Origin: Apostichopus japonicus
Lineage: Eukaryota > Echinodermata > Holothuroidea > Aspidochirotida > Stichopodidae
Direction of reading: 5' to 3'
DNA length: 64,000 nucleotides
Assembly (NCBI RefSeq): GCF_037975245.1
Contig: NC_092563.1
Location: 29,167,960-29,231,959 of the forward strand
In this document: one piece after another, positions 53,101-64,000 of the stretch
Position numbering within the stretch: the stretch's first letter is position 1
Layout: each line of letters begins with the position of its first letter
The notes under the pieces: generated by a model
Databases searched by the model: none
What the model saw: the letters and a program-made list of their open reading frames with translations, nothing else
Told to the model about the DNA's origin: nothing
Program-made: the position numbers and the translations under genes

Positions 53101-54478
53101 CATCATTGAATATTCACACAACAAACAATGCTGCTATACAGTAGCCTGTACAGCCTAAGTTGTAAATCACTCCACCTAACAATGCCTCACAATATACAAC
53201 ATGTTCAATTTCAAAACAAATCAAGGAAAATTTGCAGCAAATAAAGAAGAGAAATGAAAAAAAAAGAAAAAAAAAAGGAGAGAGAAAAAAATAGAAGTTT
53301 TATTGAGGTCCTTAATGTGGATAAGGCAGCCTTTCAAATGATGCCTAAGTGGCAGGCAATACTTACAACTTGTGTAAGCTTTTGTAGGTAACAAGACAAT
53401 GTCAGAACATGCTACTAAACTATACAACGTCAATTTTAATCTCACCAAACCTGCCAAACAATATGCTATTATATTTTGGTCTATTTAATTGTATAATTTG
53501 AAATCCATCTCTTTTATATGGCAAACAAACCAGAGGGAGGAATTCAACAACCTACACGCTCTCAGAATAGATTTGATCTGAAGAATTATCAAAGTATACA
53601 AGTTAAATAAGATAACACGTTCTGTGGAGGGAGTTAAATAAGATGATACGTTCTGTAGAGGACAGAGATTTGAGGGTATGGTATCTGATATTGTGTGAGG
53701 AGATACGACAACATGTGTAACAGAAACTAACAATGGAGGTGCTGGAAGATAAGATGCATGAAACGTTAATTCTGCCAATGCCTTCATTTTCTAAAATGTC
53801 ATCAAGATATCACAAGAACCAAACAATCAACAATCTCCATCTCCAAAAGTTATCAAACTGGTATCTTTTCATCTTGCTTTGAAAATCCAAATCAGCAAAA
53901 GTTTGAGAAATCTTTCGGATTGCCGAAGAAGGATTACTGGAATGACTGATTACCTCTTAACATAAACAGCCGAGATGGGTCCGTACAACTTCGAGTCAGA
54001 TAAATACTTTGATAAATTTCAAAATTCAAGTGCGACTCATACCAGCAATTGGATGAGATTCTGCAAACACCGTCATGTGGAGCATGATATCACTGGCTAG
54101 GAGTCACAATTCTTTGATTGAATACTTAAATCAAATCACCAACAGTCCCACGAGCAAACCTGAATATTGTTCGCATTTACCTAGGACTTTAACCATTTAA
54201 GTGAGATAACAGTACATTATTCATCCCAAATCCCATTTCATCTGCCAGGGAGCAAACTATTTCCCTTGGGTTATCTACTACATCAGAGATGTGCCTTACA
54301 ATGTCTTTGACAAACCATCAGTTTATACCATCCTTTTTCCCTGTGAGTCACCATCATAGAACTGTCCATTCAGTTAAGACTTGCTATCCTCATGACCGTT
54401 CCATCTCTAAATAACTGAAATTTCCATTTACAGGGAGAGAGTGCCACAAGGAGTCAGACTGTTTCACCTAGGGGATCT

Positions 54479-57400
54479 TCACTTGAGGTAGTCGTCCAAA
54501 TTTGTGAAAGCACATGTGCCTGGTCCAACCTTGGACATCAGCCCGACTGTCTGTCTAACCTGCCGCAAGGCTAATTCAAGTGGAGGTGTCTTCGACATGC
54601 TCTGAGATTCTGTTAAAGTGTGAAATGGAATGAGACAAGTCTATCAATAATAGTTAACAGCAGGGTAAAAATTAAGAGTAGGTTTCATGAGGACTATTCT
54701 ATCCCCCCCCCCTCTCCCAAGCAGCCCCTGTGACAAGTTTAGGGGGCTATTTTGGGGCAGCGGGGGCTACTTTATGAGTTAATTGTTGGAAGTCAGCTTT
54801 GCTCACAGTTATGCTTTTTTTTCGCCCTCGCGATGTTTTTCAGAGGTCTGTTTTGACGAAACAGAGGGGGAATTGCCTGTTGCCCTTTTGTAATTTCGAG
54901 GCTGGTTATTAGCTTTAAATGTGTAACATTCTGCACTACAGAAAGAATTTAATAACATGAACCAGCTTTCTCTGGGAGTACACAACTGCAAGAAAGATCA
55001 ATAATTGTGGATTGCTATGTGATACAACTGCAATTCATAATGCTCCTGGAAGGAAAACAGATTCAGGTCCTCTAGAAAAATGCCTCTCTTCAACCTTTAA
55101 CAGTGCATCATCTAATGATATTTCTGCATATACATATAATTATATGTGGACTTAATTATATAGACTGACCATTGGGTTTGCAGTTGAGCATAAAATAGAC
55201 AAAAATAGAACAAACTTATTACGTCTTAACCAGTAGTATTTCTTTTTTTTTGTAAATGAAATATCATGGTATCCTCGTAACCAGCATTTCACATCTCATA
55301 TTTGATAAACACCAATGGTGATGACACATCAATATGTATCATCACATACCCCCCCCCACAAAGCATGGCCAACAAGTTTGGTATTTCTCTTTGTTAAAAT
55401 TGAAGGGTGGGGGGAGGGTAGGAGAGAGGGAAGGAGGTGGTTACTAGTTCTTACCAAGGATGGCACTGTTAAGTGATGAACACACTGGTTCTCTACGGAG
55501 TGGATTTAGCTGGTAACCTACAGGACTCTTCCATGGATCCGAATACGCCAAAAGACTAAAGGCATCCTAGAAATGGAAACAAAAGGAGAAGTTTGGCTAG
55601 AAAGTTACTTCTTTTCCATAACATTTTTAAATATAGAGGTCACAATCACAAGGCCTCTAGACAGGACAGTGAACCTAGACAAATAGCAACAGTTTTTCTA
55701 CCATTTGCTTCACACTTGGATCTAAACTTGACATACAATTGATAGAAAACAATGCCATAGGTAGATTGAAAACATTCTAATTTGTGGCTAGACTTAACAG
55801 TTTCCTTGAATATGATATTATGATCATTGTTTTTAGCCTCTAACCTCAAATGAAGTTTTTCCTTACTTAAGATAAACTTATGAGGGAGGTAGAATAACTT
55901 ACTTGGAGGGCTTTCTGGTTGGCTTCCTGTTTGCCACACTCCTTGGATAATCGTTCATGCATTGCTTGAAGTTCTTTGCCAAATTCTAACATCTTTTCCA
56001 CAGCAGTGTTATTGCCCCCACAGAGTTGCCATGTGCTTTGGGAATGCATTTCATCTGGTACAAGACAAAATACAAACATCTCAAACTTTTCCTTGATTTA
56101 TTGTCTTTCTTGGGAGAAAGGAGTGGGGGGGGGAAGGGGGGCGTTAGGTGGATGAGAGAGGAGGGAGGCGTGGTGCACTTGGGAATAGGTTTAGGAAGAA
56201 ATTAAGAGGATAATAGCTTACATTAACAAACTTTTTTAACACAAAACTAATAAAAAAGACTGAGAAATTAATCCTCAACAAGGTGCTCCCAAACTGATCA
56301 GGTGAATTTTAACAGCTCTGAAATCCATCTTTCTTTGGGATGCATTTTCTCATTCTAGGCCAGGCATAAATATGCATTTTATAGCAAGATGTTACACATA
56401 GGGCAGGCAGACAAGAATCTTTCTGCATGTCCTATTATTTCCTGGAAGAAATATTAGAGCTACTTGTTTAGTGTTCATTTACCACTCGATATCTTCGAAC
56501 ATTATATTGGTAGGGCGCTATTTCAAAAATGAGAATATATCTTCCCATCACTTTGAATGTGCTTCCTTTTGCATATCGTAACTTTCTGATATAAAATGAT
56601 ATTTGTTTTCTGAAATCCTTTACCTTTCTCCTCGATATCCATGTCCTCTTCTTGAAGTCCTGAGCCGTTACTTAAGGAAGCGTTTCCATTGGTCGAGTCC
56701 GTTCCGTTTGTGATGGACTCGCCGTTAGTGTAATTAGAGGTGCTACTACTATTACTACTACTACTACCGTTCTGGTAGTGTGGTGGTGCATCAATGTCCA
56801 TATCCATGATCGTCCTAGGTCCTGAACCATTTTGCAATTGGCCGTTAGAGGCGTTCAAAGCGTTCATCTCCGACGTGGTGCTCGGAGGAAGAGGAGTGTT
56901 CTCATGCTGAGAGGAGGAGGAGTTTGATTGCATCTGTAACTTTGGGCTCTTAGGTGATTTTGGCTTTGATATGAAAACGTCGCTGCTTCCGCCTCTCCTG
57001 ACTGGTCCATCACTGGTACTGAGATGAGCAGGGTGAAGGCCCGAGGAGGAGGAGGGCTCACCATGGGAGGGACTCATGGCAGGGCTGGCGCGGCGGCTAG
57101 TGGACCTGGAACGTTGGCGCAGCAAGCCTCTGACCTCACTCTCAGTTCCATTTACCATTTCAACAAATTGTCTACATTTGAGCATGAATTCTAAATTTGG
57201 ATTATTTTCAAGTAATCCAGGATAAAGTCTTTGTGTCGTTTCTATTGCCTCACCCATTTGGCCGTTTAACACAAGCTTCTGTATTCCTATCACATTTTCA
57301 AAAAAAGAAGAGAAAAGGGTTACAATAAAATGAGTTATGTGAGCATGTTGCATTTGTTTTTTTTTCCATCAAATCATACAAGAAGGGAAATACTCCAACT

Positions 57401-60400
57401 GATTGATACAAATGAAGTATCTTTGATAGCACAGAGCATAAAGCGAGAAGCCCAGGAAATATGATTATGATGTGTGAACGTTTAAAGTGTGTCTTGTCTG
57501 ACAAGAATCTTGCTTTTAATAGAGAAATCTTACATATTGGTATATTACAATACTAAAAAATAAAAAATATGTCAATAGGGATTTTAGGGTAAGTGTTTTG
57601 AGCATTTTGCCTAACAATCTTAATTATTTGTGCAGTATAAAGAAAGTTGTCTTTGTTAAAACATTCTTGAAGTCACATTTTAAGTTCTGAAATTTCCAAT
57701 TTTTTAACATCATAATAGAATGACCATGAAGGTCTTTAGACAGGTAGCTTTCACAGCAGTTTAACATTTAAAAAAAAATAATTGTGAAATTTGTTCATAT
57801 ATTCATACGTATTAGTTTGAATTTGCATATATGTTAAGCAGTAACGTAATGACATATCTGGGCAACAAAAGTGTCAGGATTGAGTGTAGCGGTTACAATC
57901 TGTTCCATAGGCTGCTACCGTGGAATGCAAAACAGTTAGGAGGGTGACAGGGTGTATTTTGTTGATTGATTGCAATAAGTTGTGGATCAAAAAGCCCACA
58001 CTACTTACCATGTCCTGCAGCCAATTAGCTCAGTTAGATATTACAAATAGACAGAGAGTTAAAAGACGGATTTCAACAATTTCGACTTACTTTGTCTATT
58101 CTTGATGGATGCTATACCTTCTGCAATACTCTGATTTGTACTTTTGGCAAAACTTTCAGCTGTTGCACAATACCCGTGATGTACAAGGTAAGAAGTGACG
58201 ATCCTACAAAGAAGGAGAAAAGTAATCAACGTGTACTTTCAGCTCACAAACGATGATGTCCACTCTGTCTACTGAAGATCTCTCCTAAGATGCTTTTATA
58301 GATTCAAGTGGCATCATTCATTCATTCAGTGACATATTTACAGGATTATTACCATAAATTACAAAATAAATATGAAAAAAACTTCCTTACATACATATAC
58401 CTGAAGAAAAATGTGGGACAATGTTGTACAAAAATTGACATTATCCACCACGCACTTTAACAATCACTGGTCTTCAAGGCGATGTGGGTTATTTCGTAAA
58501 TGTTCATTTCTTTCGATGTGACAGAGACCTTGCATAAATTTGATAAGGATACAGTCCTTGAAAAGTACAAGTATGAGCTGAATATTTTTCAGCAACAATG
58601 GACGGATTTTTTGTTATGTTTTCTCTGCGTTATTTCTCGGGAAAGGATTTCCCGGGAAGGCCATCTGAACCTATAGAGTCAGCCTTGAGCAAGTGGGCTG
58701 AAAGTTGGTATACCCAGCTTCTAGCTCACCGGTTACACACTCTTCTCTCGTAGCAAAGCATTGTAACCTAATTCTCTACGGTTGCAATTAAAACTCACTT
58801 ATGTAAATTTGATTGCCATCTCCGTTTTTCCTCTTGCACTGGATACAACCGTATGTCATTGAAGGTTCTGCAACTCATCTCCTGAAATGTTTAAGAGTAA
58901 GAGACAAGAGTTATTGTTGAGCAATTCACAAACAAAGGATACAAAAGTATTCTTAAGTCTAATCTACTGGAACATTATACTAACTAGGAATCCTTCAAAC
59001 TATCAAAACCTCTCAGTATTCTCTCTGACCTGCTCCCTAATGAAACCCAACTATGGGACATCTCTAACAACTTTCATTTCTCTCCCTTAACTGTAATTTA
59101 GGAAACCTTGGCCGACACCCCAAAATTCCAGCCGGACAAATATGTTACATGCGCACAGAATAGTAAATTTGGAAGAAAGTGGGCAGTTACCCATAGAAGG
59201 TTATTGGAGGCGCAGTGCAAGAATGTTACCATGTGTAATAGGCTAGGTAGATTGGAGAATATATGTACAGGAGTAAAGGTAAGAGAGGAATGAAGTCACA
59301 AAGGAAATTAAAGGATGTCCTTGTAGACCATACCAGAGAGAGTTCGGACAATTTGGAGTACACTATGTCCCCTTTAGAGGTATGTGTGTACTTCAAGAAT
59401 TAGAATAACAGAACTTCACATAGTGTATTGTTCTGCTACGTACCATCCACTTCCATCGATGTACTGATATTTATTTGAACTAGTTAGTAAAATAACACAA
59501 CTTTACATAGCGTATTGTTCTGCTACGTACCATCCACTTCCATCGATGTACTGATATTTATTTGAACTAGTTAGTAAAATAACAGAACTTTACATAGTGT
59601 ATTGTTCTGCTATGTACCATTGGCTTCCATCTTTAGTAAATGGAACAAAAGAAGCTGTCAAGCTTGAAGATCTTTTCTTTTTGTAAACTTGGTTGGAGCC
59701 ATGGACACACATTTAAGAATAACAAGATGTTCAAGCAGATGCTTCTTCTCTGGATCTACCTACATTCTAATGGGCTATTTACAAGAACTACATATAGTGA
59801 ATGCAGGATTCTTAGATGCATGGAATCTACCATATGGTTTGAAATGATTTACAGAACACTTTGTGACTACTGGGTGCAAGTCCCTTTGCATGCTACTCTG
59901 TCCTTTGTGTGAATGTTTTGTCGGAGAACTCAATGATCTAAACTTACATCAGTGACATTTTATGGTTAATAAAATAAAATGAAATAAAATAAAACAAAAC
60001 AAAATAAAATAAAATAAAATAAATTTTTGATATTCTTTTACCACAATTGTAAATAATTGTGAACAATAGATTTGATTCTTATCATCTCAGCTCTAAAAGA
60101 CTCTTTTGTCACTAACTTTTGGATTTTAAGCATCCAAAACTCAGAATATCATGGTTACAACTTGTGAATTTTTGTCTTTGTAATTTGTGCTCTCAACCTA
60201 TATCTGCAAGTAGGCCTACATCGTAAACACGTCAACAAATATCAAGAAAATTGTTTGTTCAAATGAATTGATCAAACTAGATTTGTATGGAAGATATTGA
60301 TATTTTTTTATTTTATGAAATCAGTAAATAATCAGACTTTCTTTTAAGTAGCATATCACCTATTAAAGTTACTGCTTAGTTGTCAATATCGGAATGACAG

Positions 60401-61590
60401 CATATTACTACTAACCTGCATCATGTCCTCGATATCGAACACAAATGAAAATTGTCCAAAATTAGTCTCTATAGATTCGCCTGGCGTCTGTAGACCAACG
60501 GTCGGGTATAGATTGCTCTGTACGGAAGTGAACACAGTATACAGAGATAACATTATTCACATTTATAATACAAGGTAGTTCTCTGTTCTCCCGGAATGCA
60601 TTTTTGAAAACTTTCAGCAATTTTTAGAAATACTTAAACTTTGGGGGCAATATCCCAAAACTTACTGGTTTGGATAGACAAATAATTATTTCCCAAACGA
60701 ATCTCCAAACAAATTTAATATTTTAATAAGGATTTAAAGAAAATAAGGGGGCTTACAGTTAATATACAAATTGGAGATTGATGAATCATTCAGTCTCCTA
60801 CATGAATTCTTGCTACATAAGGCAAATTGCTCTTCAGAGGCTTAATTAATTACCAATGAATAATTTATAAGTTATTGCATAGCAGAATACTATGGGAAAT
60901 GGGCAGCTTGATATATATATATAGCAGTGCAGAGATGTATAGCAGTTTTATACTCAGAAAGTATTTTATAATGAGACAAATTCCAGAGCCTTTTTAAGCT
61001 GCTAAACTAAACTTTGCAGAAGTTTTTTAATACAAAATTATATTTTAACAAAATATTGATGGGACTGAGAAATGACCAACGGACTGCTGACAATTCTAGG
61101 AGATGAGAAGGTCAATAAATCATGTATCTTTTTACATGAGGATATAACAAATAACATTGACAAAGGTTGGGACTTACTGGGAGATCTTTGAAGGCATCAC
61201 CTGTGAGAAAAGAGAAGAGAAGAGGAAAGTAGTGAGGACTTTTTAGTTTTATTCACAAGGTAATTCTTAAGCACAACACATCTTACACTCCTCCTGTTGT
61301 TACGTATCTAATTAGTGGCTCCTATGTTCCATCTCAGAACATTCTTTCCTTGTACACGAGTCCCAATACATCATCTAGTGATTTGAAGTGAATGATTGGT
61401 ACTTAACACCCACACACTGCCCGTTCTTAATGAAAAATCCATGGTAGCTATCAGCAGTAACTCGATCTTTCTGTACTATTTAAAGCTGGTGATTTGAAGA
61501 ACAACATATTGAAAGGGACAACTTGATTGAACTCTCTTGAAAATAATAATTATATGCTGTGAAGACAAATGGCTGTATGTGAGATTTAGC

Positions 61591-61638
<48 letters not shown>

Positions 61639-63162
61639 AAACATGGAAATTATAAGCACAAGAAATGTTGACACAATGGAAAGAAACAGCACATAATGGA
61701 TGGAAGCTTGCACACAAAACACACACACGCAAGTTACTACACACGTACACACACGCACACACACACAATCTCTTGAAAGATGCATGTACCCACCATAACC
61801 ACTGAAGAGGAAAAGACTAGAGAGAATCTCTGTACCACATTTTAATTTAATTTGTTCTCAATGAGCCAACTGAAGAACTTTTGTTATCATACTTTGCATT
61901 TTTACGAATTATAAGCATTTCTAAGGTTTCCTATCGGAGACAAGACTTGGCAGGATTTTTCATGCTTAATTGGCACTCTTGCAGTAACATTATTACCATA
62001 GCAACACACAGACAATGCTAATTCAAATTTGCTCCCATCACGCGAGAATCAGGAAATGAACAACTATAGATGCTCCCTCCAGTTAGCTAACTATCCGTGC
62101 ACAGTTAATTCTGCAATACTTTGATAGAATGTTTCCACAGGTGTGTCATCAAACATGTAATTAAACAGACTTTCAAATTTCAACAAAAAATAAACATTTC
62201 AAGAATGTATCAGGTGTGACTGTTTGTGTAGTAGACATAGGCTAACCATACATACATGTGCTTACTATACATACATGTGCTTACATAGGCTTATATGTAC
62301 ATACATTTGCATATTAGGATGATTAGAAAGCAATGAAAAGCGACGAGCACTTTATTGATTAAACAACTACTTCCACACATTGATAGTTTGATATGTAAAA
62401 TTATTGATCAAGTTGTTGTGATCATATTCCCAAATAGATACATGTAATTTATGAACAAGTAGAAGAAAAGCAGTTGAAAAAACTCAATCTATACACAACC
62501 CAAAAACATTTTTCATGTTACCAAACTAATGGATCATTAATGTTCCTCAAAATGTCCCCAATATGAGATGGCATAAATTCTTAGTACAGTGAGCCTACGA
62601 AATTTGCGAATAGGAGAGAGGCATATACACCAGGCAACGAAGTTGACGACGATGTCACAACTGAAGTACATACTAACTCCTTTTCTCTTACTTGTTCAGC
62701 GCATCAAGATGTTTTTAATATTTATGCGGTATAATAACTGTATTATTATCTAGCATGTCTCAGTTATCGTACACAATCCTACACTTGCTTGTACACAAAG
62801 GCTTGTATAAAATGTCAGCTAAGTTGCATAGCAATTTAATATCTGAAATTAGATAAAATATTCCCCTCATAGAAAAAAAGAAGAAAACAACAGAACATAA
62901 AAAACAGCAAGCTTCCATATTTTGTATTTTTTTACTTGCTCGCAAGCGATATCCCTCATCGTTTTACCTTCAATTATATTTGACTTACCTAAATGAACAC
63001 CATTTTTGGTATAAAAACATGAATTGTCTACCAAGTTGATTCCACAGCCTACCACATCTCCTGTGGTATAGGAAGGACCGTAGGGTATACCGTTGTGATT
63101 CCCAGTAGAGTTGCAGATGTTACCACTGTCTGCGTTGTAACCATATGAATGTTTATCTGACC
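54479..63162 (-). CDS. RANBP9/RANBP10-like scaffold of the CTLH (GID) ubiquitin ligase, 3' part
   Basis: The nine minus-strand exons are 62989-63162, 61178-61200, 60416-60517, 58799-58881, 58091-58203, 56624-57286, 55903-56054, 55455-55566 and 54479-54609. They join in frame to about 516 residues and end at TGA (54479-54481). Order: second half of the SPRY domain (KHSYGYN...[17 protein letters not shown]...[20 protein letters not shown]), LisH ([16 protein letters not shown]), CTLH ([39 protein letters not shown]), a long Ser/Asn/Gly-rich linker with MSPSHG and MDMDID, and CRA ([13 protein letters not shown] ... [20 protein letters not shown] ... [11 protein letters not shown]). This is the RANBP9/10 architecture: the SPRY domain recruits partners and LisH-CTLH-CRA builds the E3 complex. 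Which of the two vertebrate paralogues it matches cannot be said. The first SPRY half and N-terminus are outside the window. One exon is only 23 bp. Confidence 0.95.
59407..59625. repeat. Tandem repeat, 87-bp period, about 2.5 units
   Basis: Units begin AACA-GAACTT at 59407, 59494 and 59581 and contain TATTGTTCTGCTACGTACCA and TCCATCGATGTACTGATATT. The third unit decays after the midpoint. It lies in an intron of the RANBP9-like gene. Confidence 0.9.
59963..60022. repeat. (AAAAT)n / (AAAAC)n low-complexity tract
   Basis: About a dozen pentamer units AAAAT with two or three AAAAC variants, in an intron. Confidence 0.9.
61593..61638. repeat. (TA)n microsatellite
   Basis: Alternating TA with one TTT interruption. 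A CA-rich tract follows at about 61715-61768. Both are intronic. Confidence 0.95.
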
Positions 63163-63750
63163 CTGCAAGGAGAAACAAATGTTTACATTTAATCGGATAA
63201 AATACAAACAAAACCACTGACACATACTGCACAAATATGGCACAGACTCAAGAATCACCACATGTTTACAAGTAACATTCAATTTGAAAATCTTCAATGA
63301 GACAAAAAGAATTGCCTGGCATATGACAAGTACATATCAACACATTGTCATGAAATCCAGTGACCTATGTCGCTTGAACGATGTATATTTTATTGAACTG
63401 GTCTAGAGAGATAGCAGAACTAACTAGCCTCAGGTGAAGTCCTAGGGCTGATGTACAGTACTAGTACTAGTACTATGAAGCATCCTTTGGTACTTCCCTT
63501 GATATCTAACAAGCCCTCCTTCAACCCCCCCTCCCCCCCACCACTCAAGGTTTCCTTGTTATCTCCTTTCTCGCTCACAACTTTAAAGATGAACGATAGT
63601 GATTTTTCAGCATCGACGAAAAAATACGATTTTATTCAAGAGTATTCTAGTTGGTTTCCATATTACACATGTGAAAATTCAAGTCAATCCGATGTTGGGA
63701 AAGGCTTAAAAAAAATTCCTAAACTCGTTGATTTTTTAAACAAAAATTGG

Positions 63751-63806
63751 GCTTTTCGCGAAAAGCAATATGATGATCACGTGATCTACAGTGACATGTG
63801 ACGTCA
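63751..63806. promoter_or_regulatory. Cluster of palindromic factor sites upstream of a THAP-type gene
   Basis: Within 56 bp lie GCTTTTCGCGAAAAGC (63751-63766, perfect 16-bp palindrome, E2F-like halves), GATCACGTGATC (63775-63786, E-box CACGTG) and the CRE TGACGTCA (63799-63806). They sit 120-180 bp before the ATG at 63928, where a promoter would be expected. Function is inferred only. Confidence 0.5.
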
Positions 63807-63927
63807 TTATGATGATAACAAAGTGACGGCTCGGCGTAGTGTACTTCAGCAGTGTGCACTTAGTGTGTAAGTTTAGTTGCAACCTACTCTATATTGGACT
63901 CGACAAACAACCTAAACCACTAGCAAA

Positions 63928-64000
63928 ATGCCAAGAAATTGCGTTGTAGGGGGATGCAACAGAACGAATGTGGACTCTACACTAAGTTTTTTTTTAAATT
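63928..64000 (+). CDS. THAP-type zinc-finger protein, N-terminal fragment (runs off window)
   Basis: ATG at 63928 opens MPRNCVVGGCNRTNVDSTLS, then FFLN at the window edge. A methionine-proline start with CysX4Cys at residues 5 and 10 is the first half of the C2CH THAP DNA-binding domain, which normally sits at the extreme N-terminus. THAP proteins include chromatin regulators and P-element or Kolobok-type transposases. With only 24 residues I cannot choose between a host gene and a transposon gene. It lies on the strand opposite the RANBP9-like gene, probably inside one of that gene's introns, since the 5' exons of RANBP9 must lie further right. Confidence 0.6.
   Translation, partial: MPRNCVVGGCNRTNVDSTLSFFLN

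Larger units (their letters stand above)
45235..54478. other. UBE2C 3' UTR, intergenic region and probable RANBP9-like 3' UTR
   Basis: The two genes converge across this 9.2 kb. I see no supported exon. The longest open frame (minus, 51986-52429) has no recognisable domain and biased hydrophobic composition. A tandem repeat at 48.01-48.13 kb, a short duplication at 53599-53665 (GTTAAATAAGATRAYACGTTCTG twice), a poly-A run near 48990 and a Penelope-like fragment at 50.12 kb are the only structured items. Confidence 0.5.

Noticed and set aside
63451-63801. Plus-strand open frame of 116 codons just upstream of the THAP start
   Set aside because: Part of it consists of promoter-like palindromes. 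No domain was recognised and there is a repetitive Ser/Thr/Pro start. It may be a 5' UTR; kept only as a possibility.

Overview
This is a gene-sparse, AT-rich animal genomic window. Its exons are short, separated by long introns with GT-AG borders, and there are no operons. The proteins are closest to metazoan families. The sequence is full of small hAT-type DNA elements, decayed LINE and Penelope-like remnants, tandem minisatellites and unusually many poly-G/poly-C runs. That suggests a marine invertebrate, perhaps an echinoderm or another deuterostome. This assignment is an inference from overall character, not from a diagnostic gene.

Layout. Positions 1-26.3 kb hold no exon that I can support. 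They contain DNA-transposon fragments (4.5, 14.4 and 23.8-25.9 kb), the 3' end of a LINE on the minus strand (10.3-10.5 kb), a tRNA-derived SINE with a 72-nt tRNA-like head (18.9 kb), and tandem repeats at 9.1, 19.2, 20.2 and 22.5 kb. At 26.8 kb lies the terminal coding exon of a beta-tubulin gene (+), with a hAT-like element carrying a short direct repeat about 80 bp upstream in its intron. From 31.2 to 41.2 kb is a complete or near-complete minus-strand MCUR1/CCDC90-family gene (mitochondrial inner-membrane coiled-coil protein, 8 exons found). It is head to head with a complete plus-strand UBE2C gene (mitotic E2 of the APC/C, 5 exons, 41.45-45.23 kb). Only 241 bp separate the two start codons. 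That interval holds an inverted CCAAT box, a CHR-like TTTGAA and an E2F-like site, all elements expected for a cell-cycle-regulated UBE2C promoter. From 54.5 to 63.2 kb is the 3' two-thirds of a minus-strand RANBP9/RANBP10 gene (SPRY end, LisH, CTLH, CRA; 9 exons, one of 23 bp); its 5' exons lie beyond the right edge. At 63.93 kb, on the opposite strand, a THAP-type zinc-finger reading frame begins and runs off the window, preceded by three palindromic transcription-factor-like sites.

Functional links. UBE2C and RANBP9/10 both belong to ubiquitin-ligase systems (APC/C and CTLH/GID), but they are separate transcription units and I see no evidence that they act together. Most non-genic structure is mobile-element history. 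Six hAT-like insertions can be delimited by inverted ends, five with clear flanking duplications (8, 8, 8, 6 and 5 bp) and one with an 8-bp duplication inside a longer 11-bp repeat. One of these interrupts a minisatellite and another is nested inside an older element. I did not find a convincing new biological system. The best leads are the divergent UBE2C/MCUR1 promoter, the 41-bp array of 16-bp palindromes beside the MCUR1 gene, and the conserved hairpin module shared by hAT elements with different ends.
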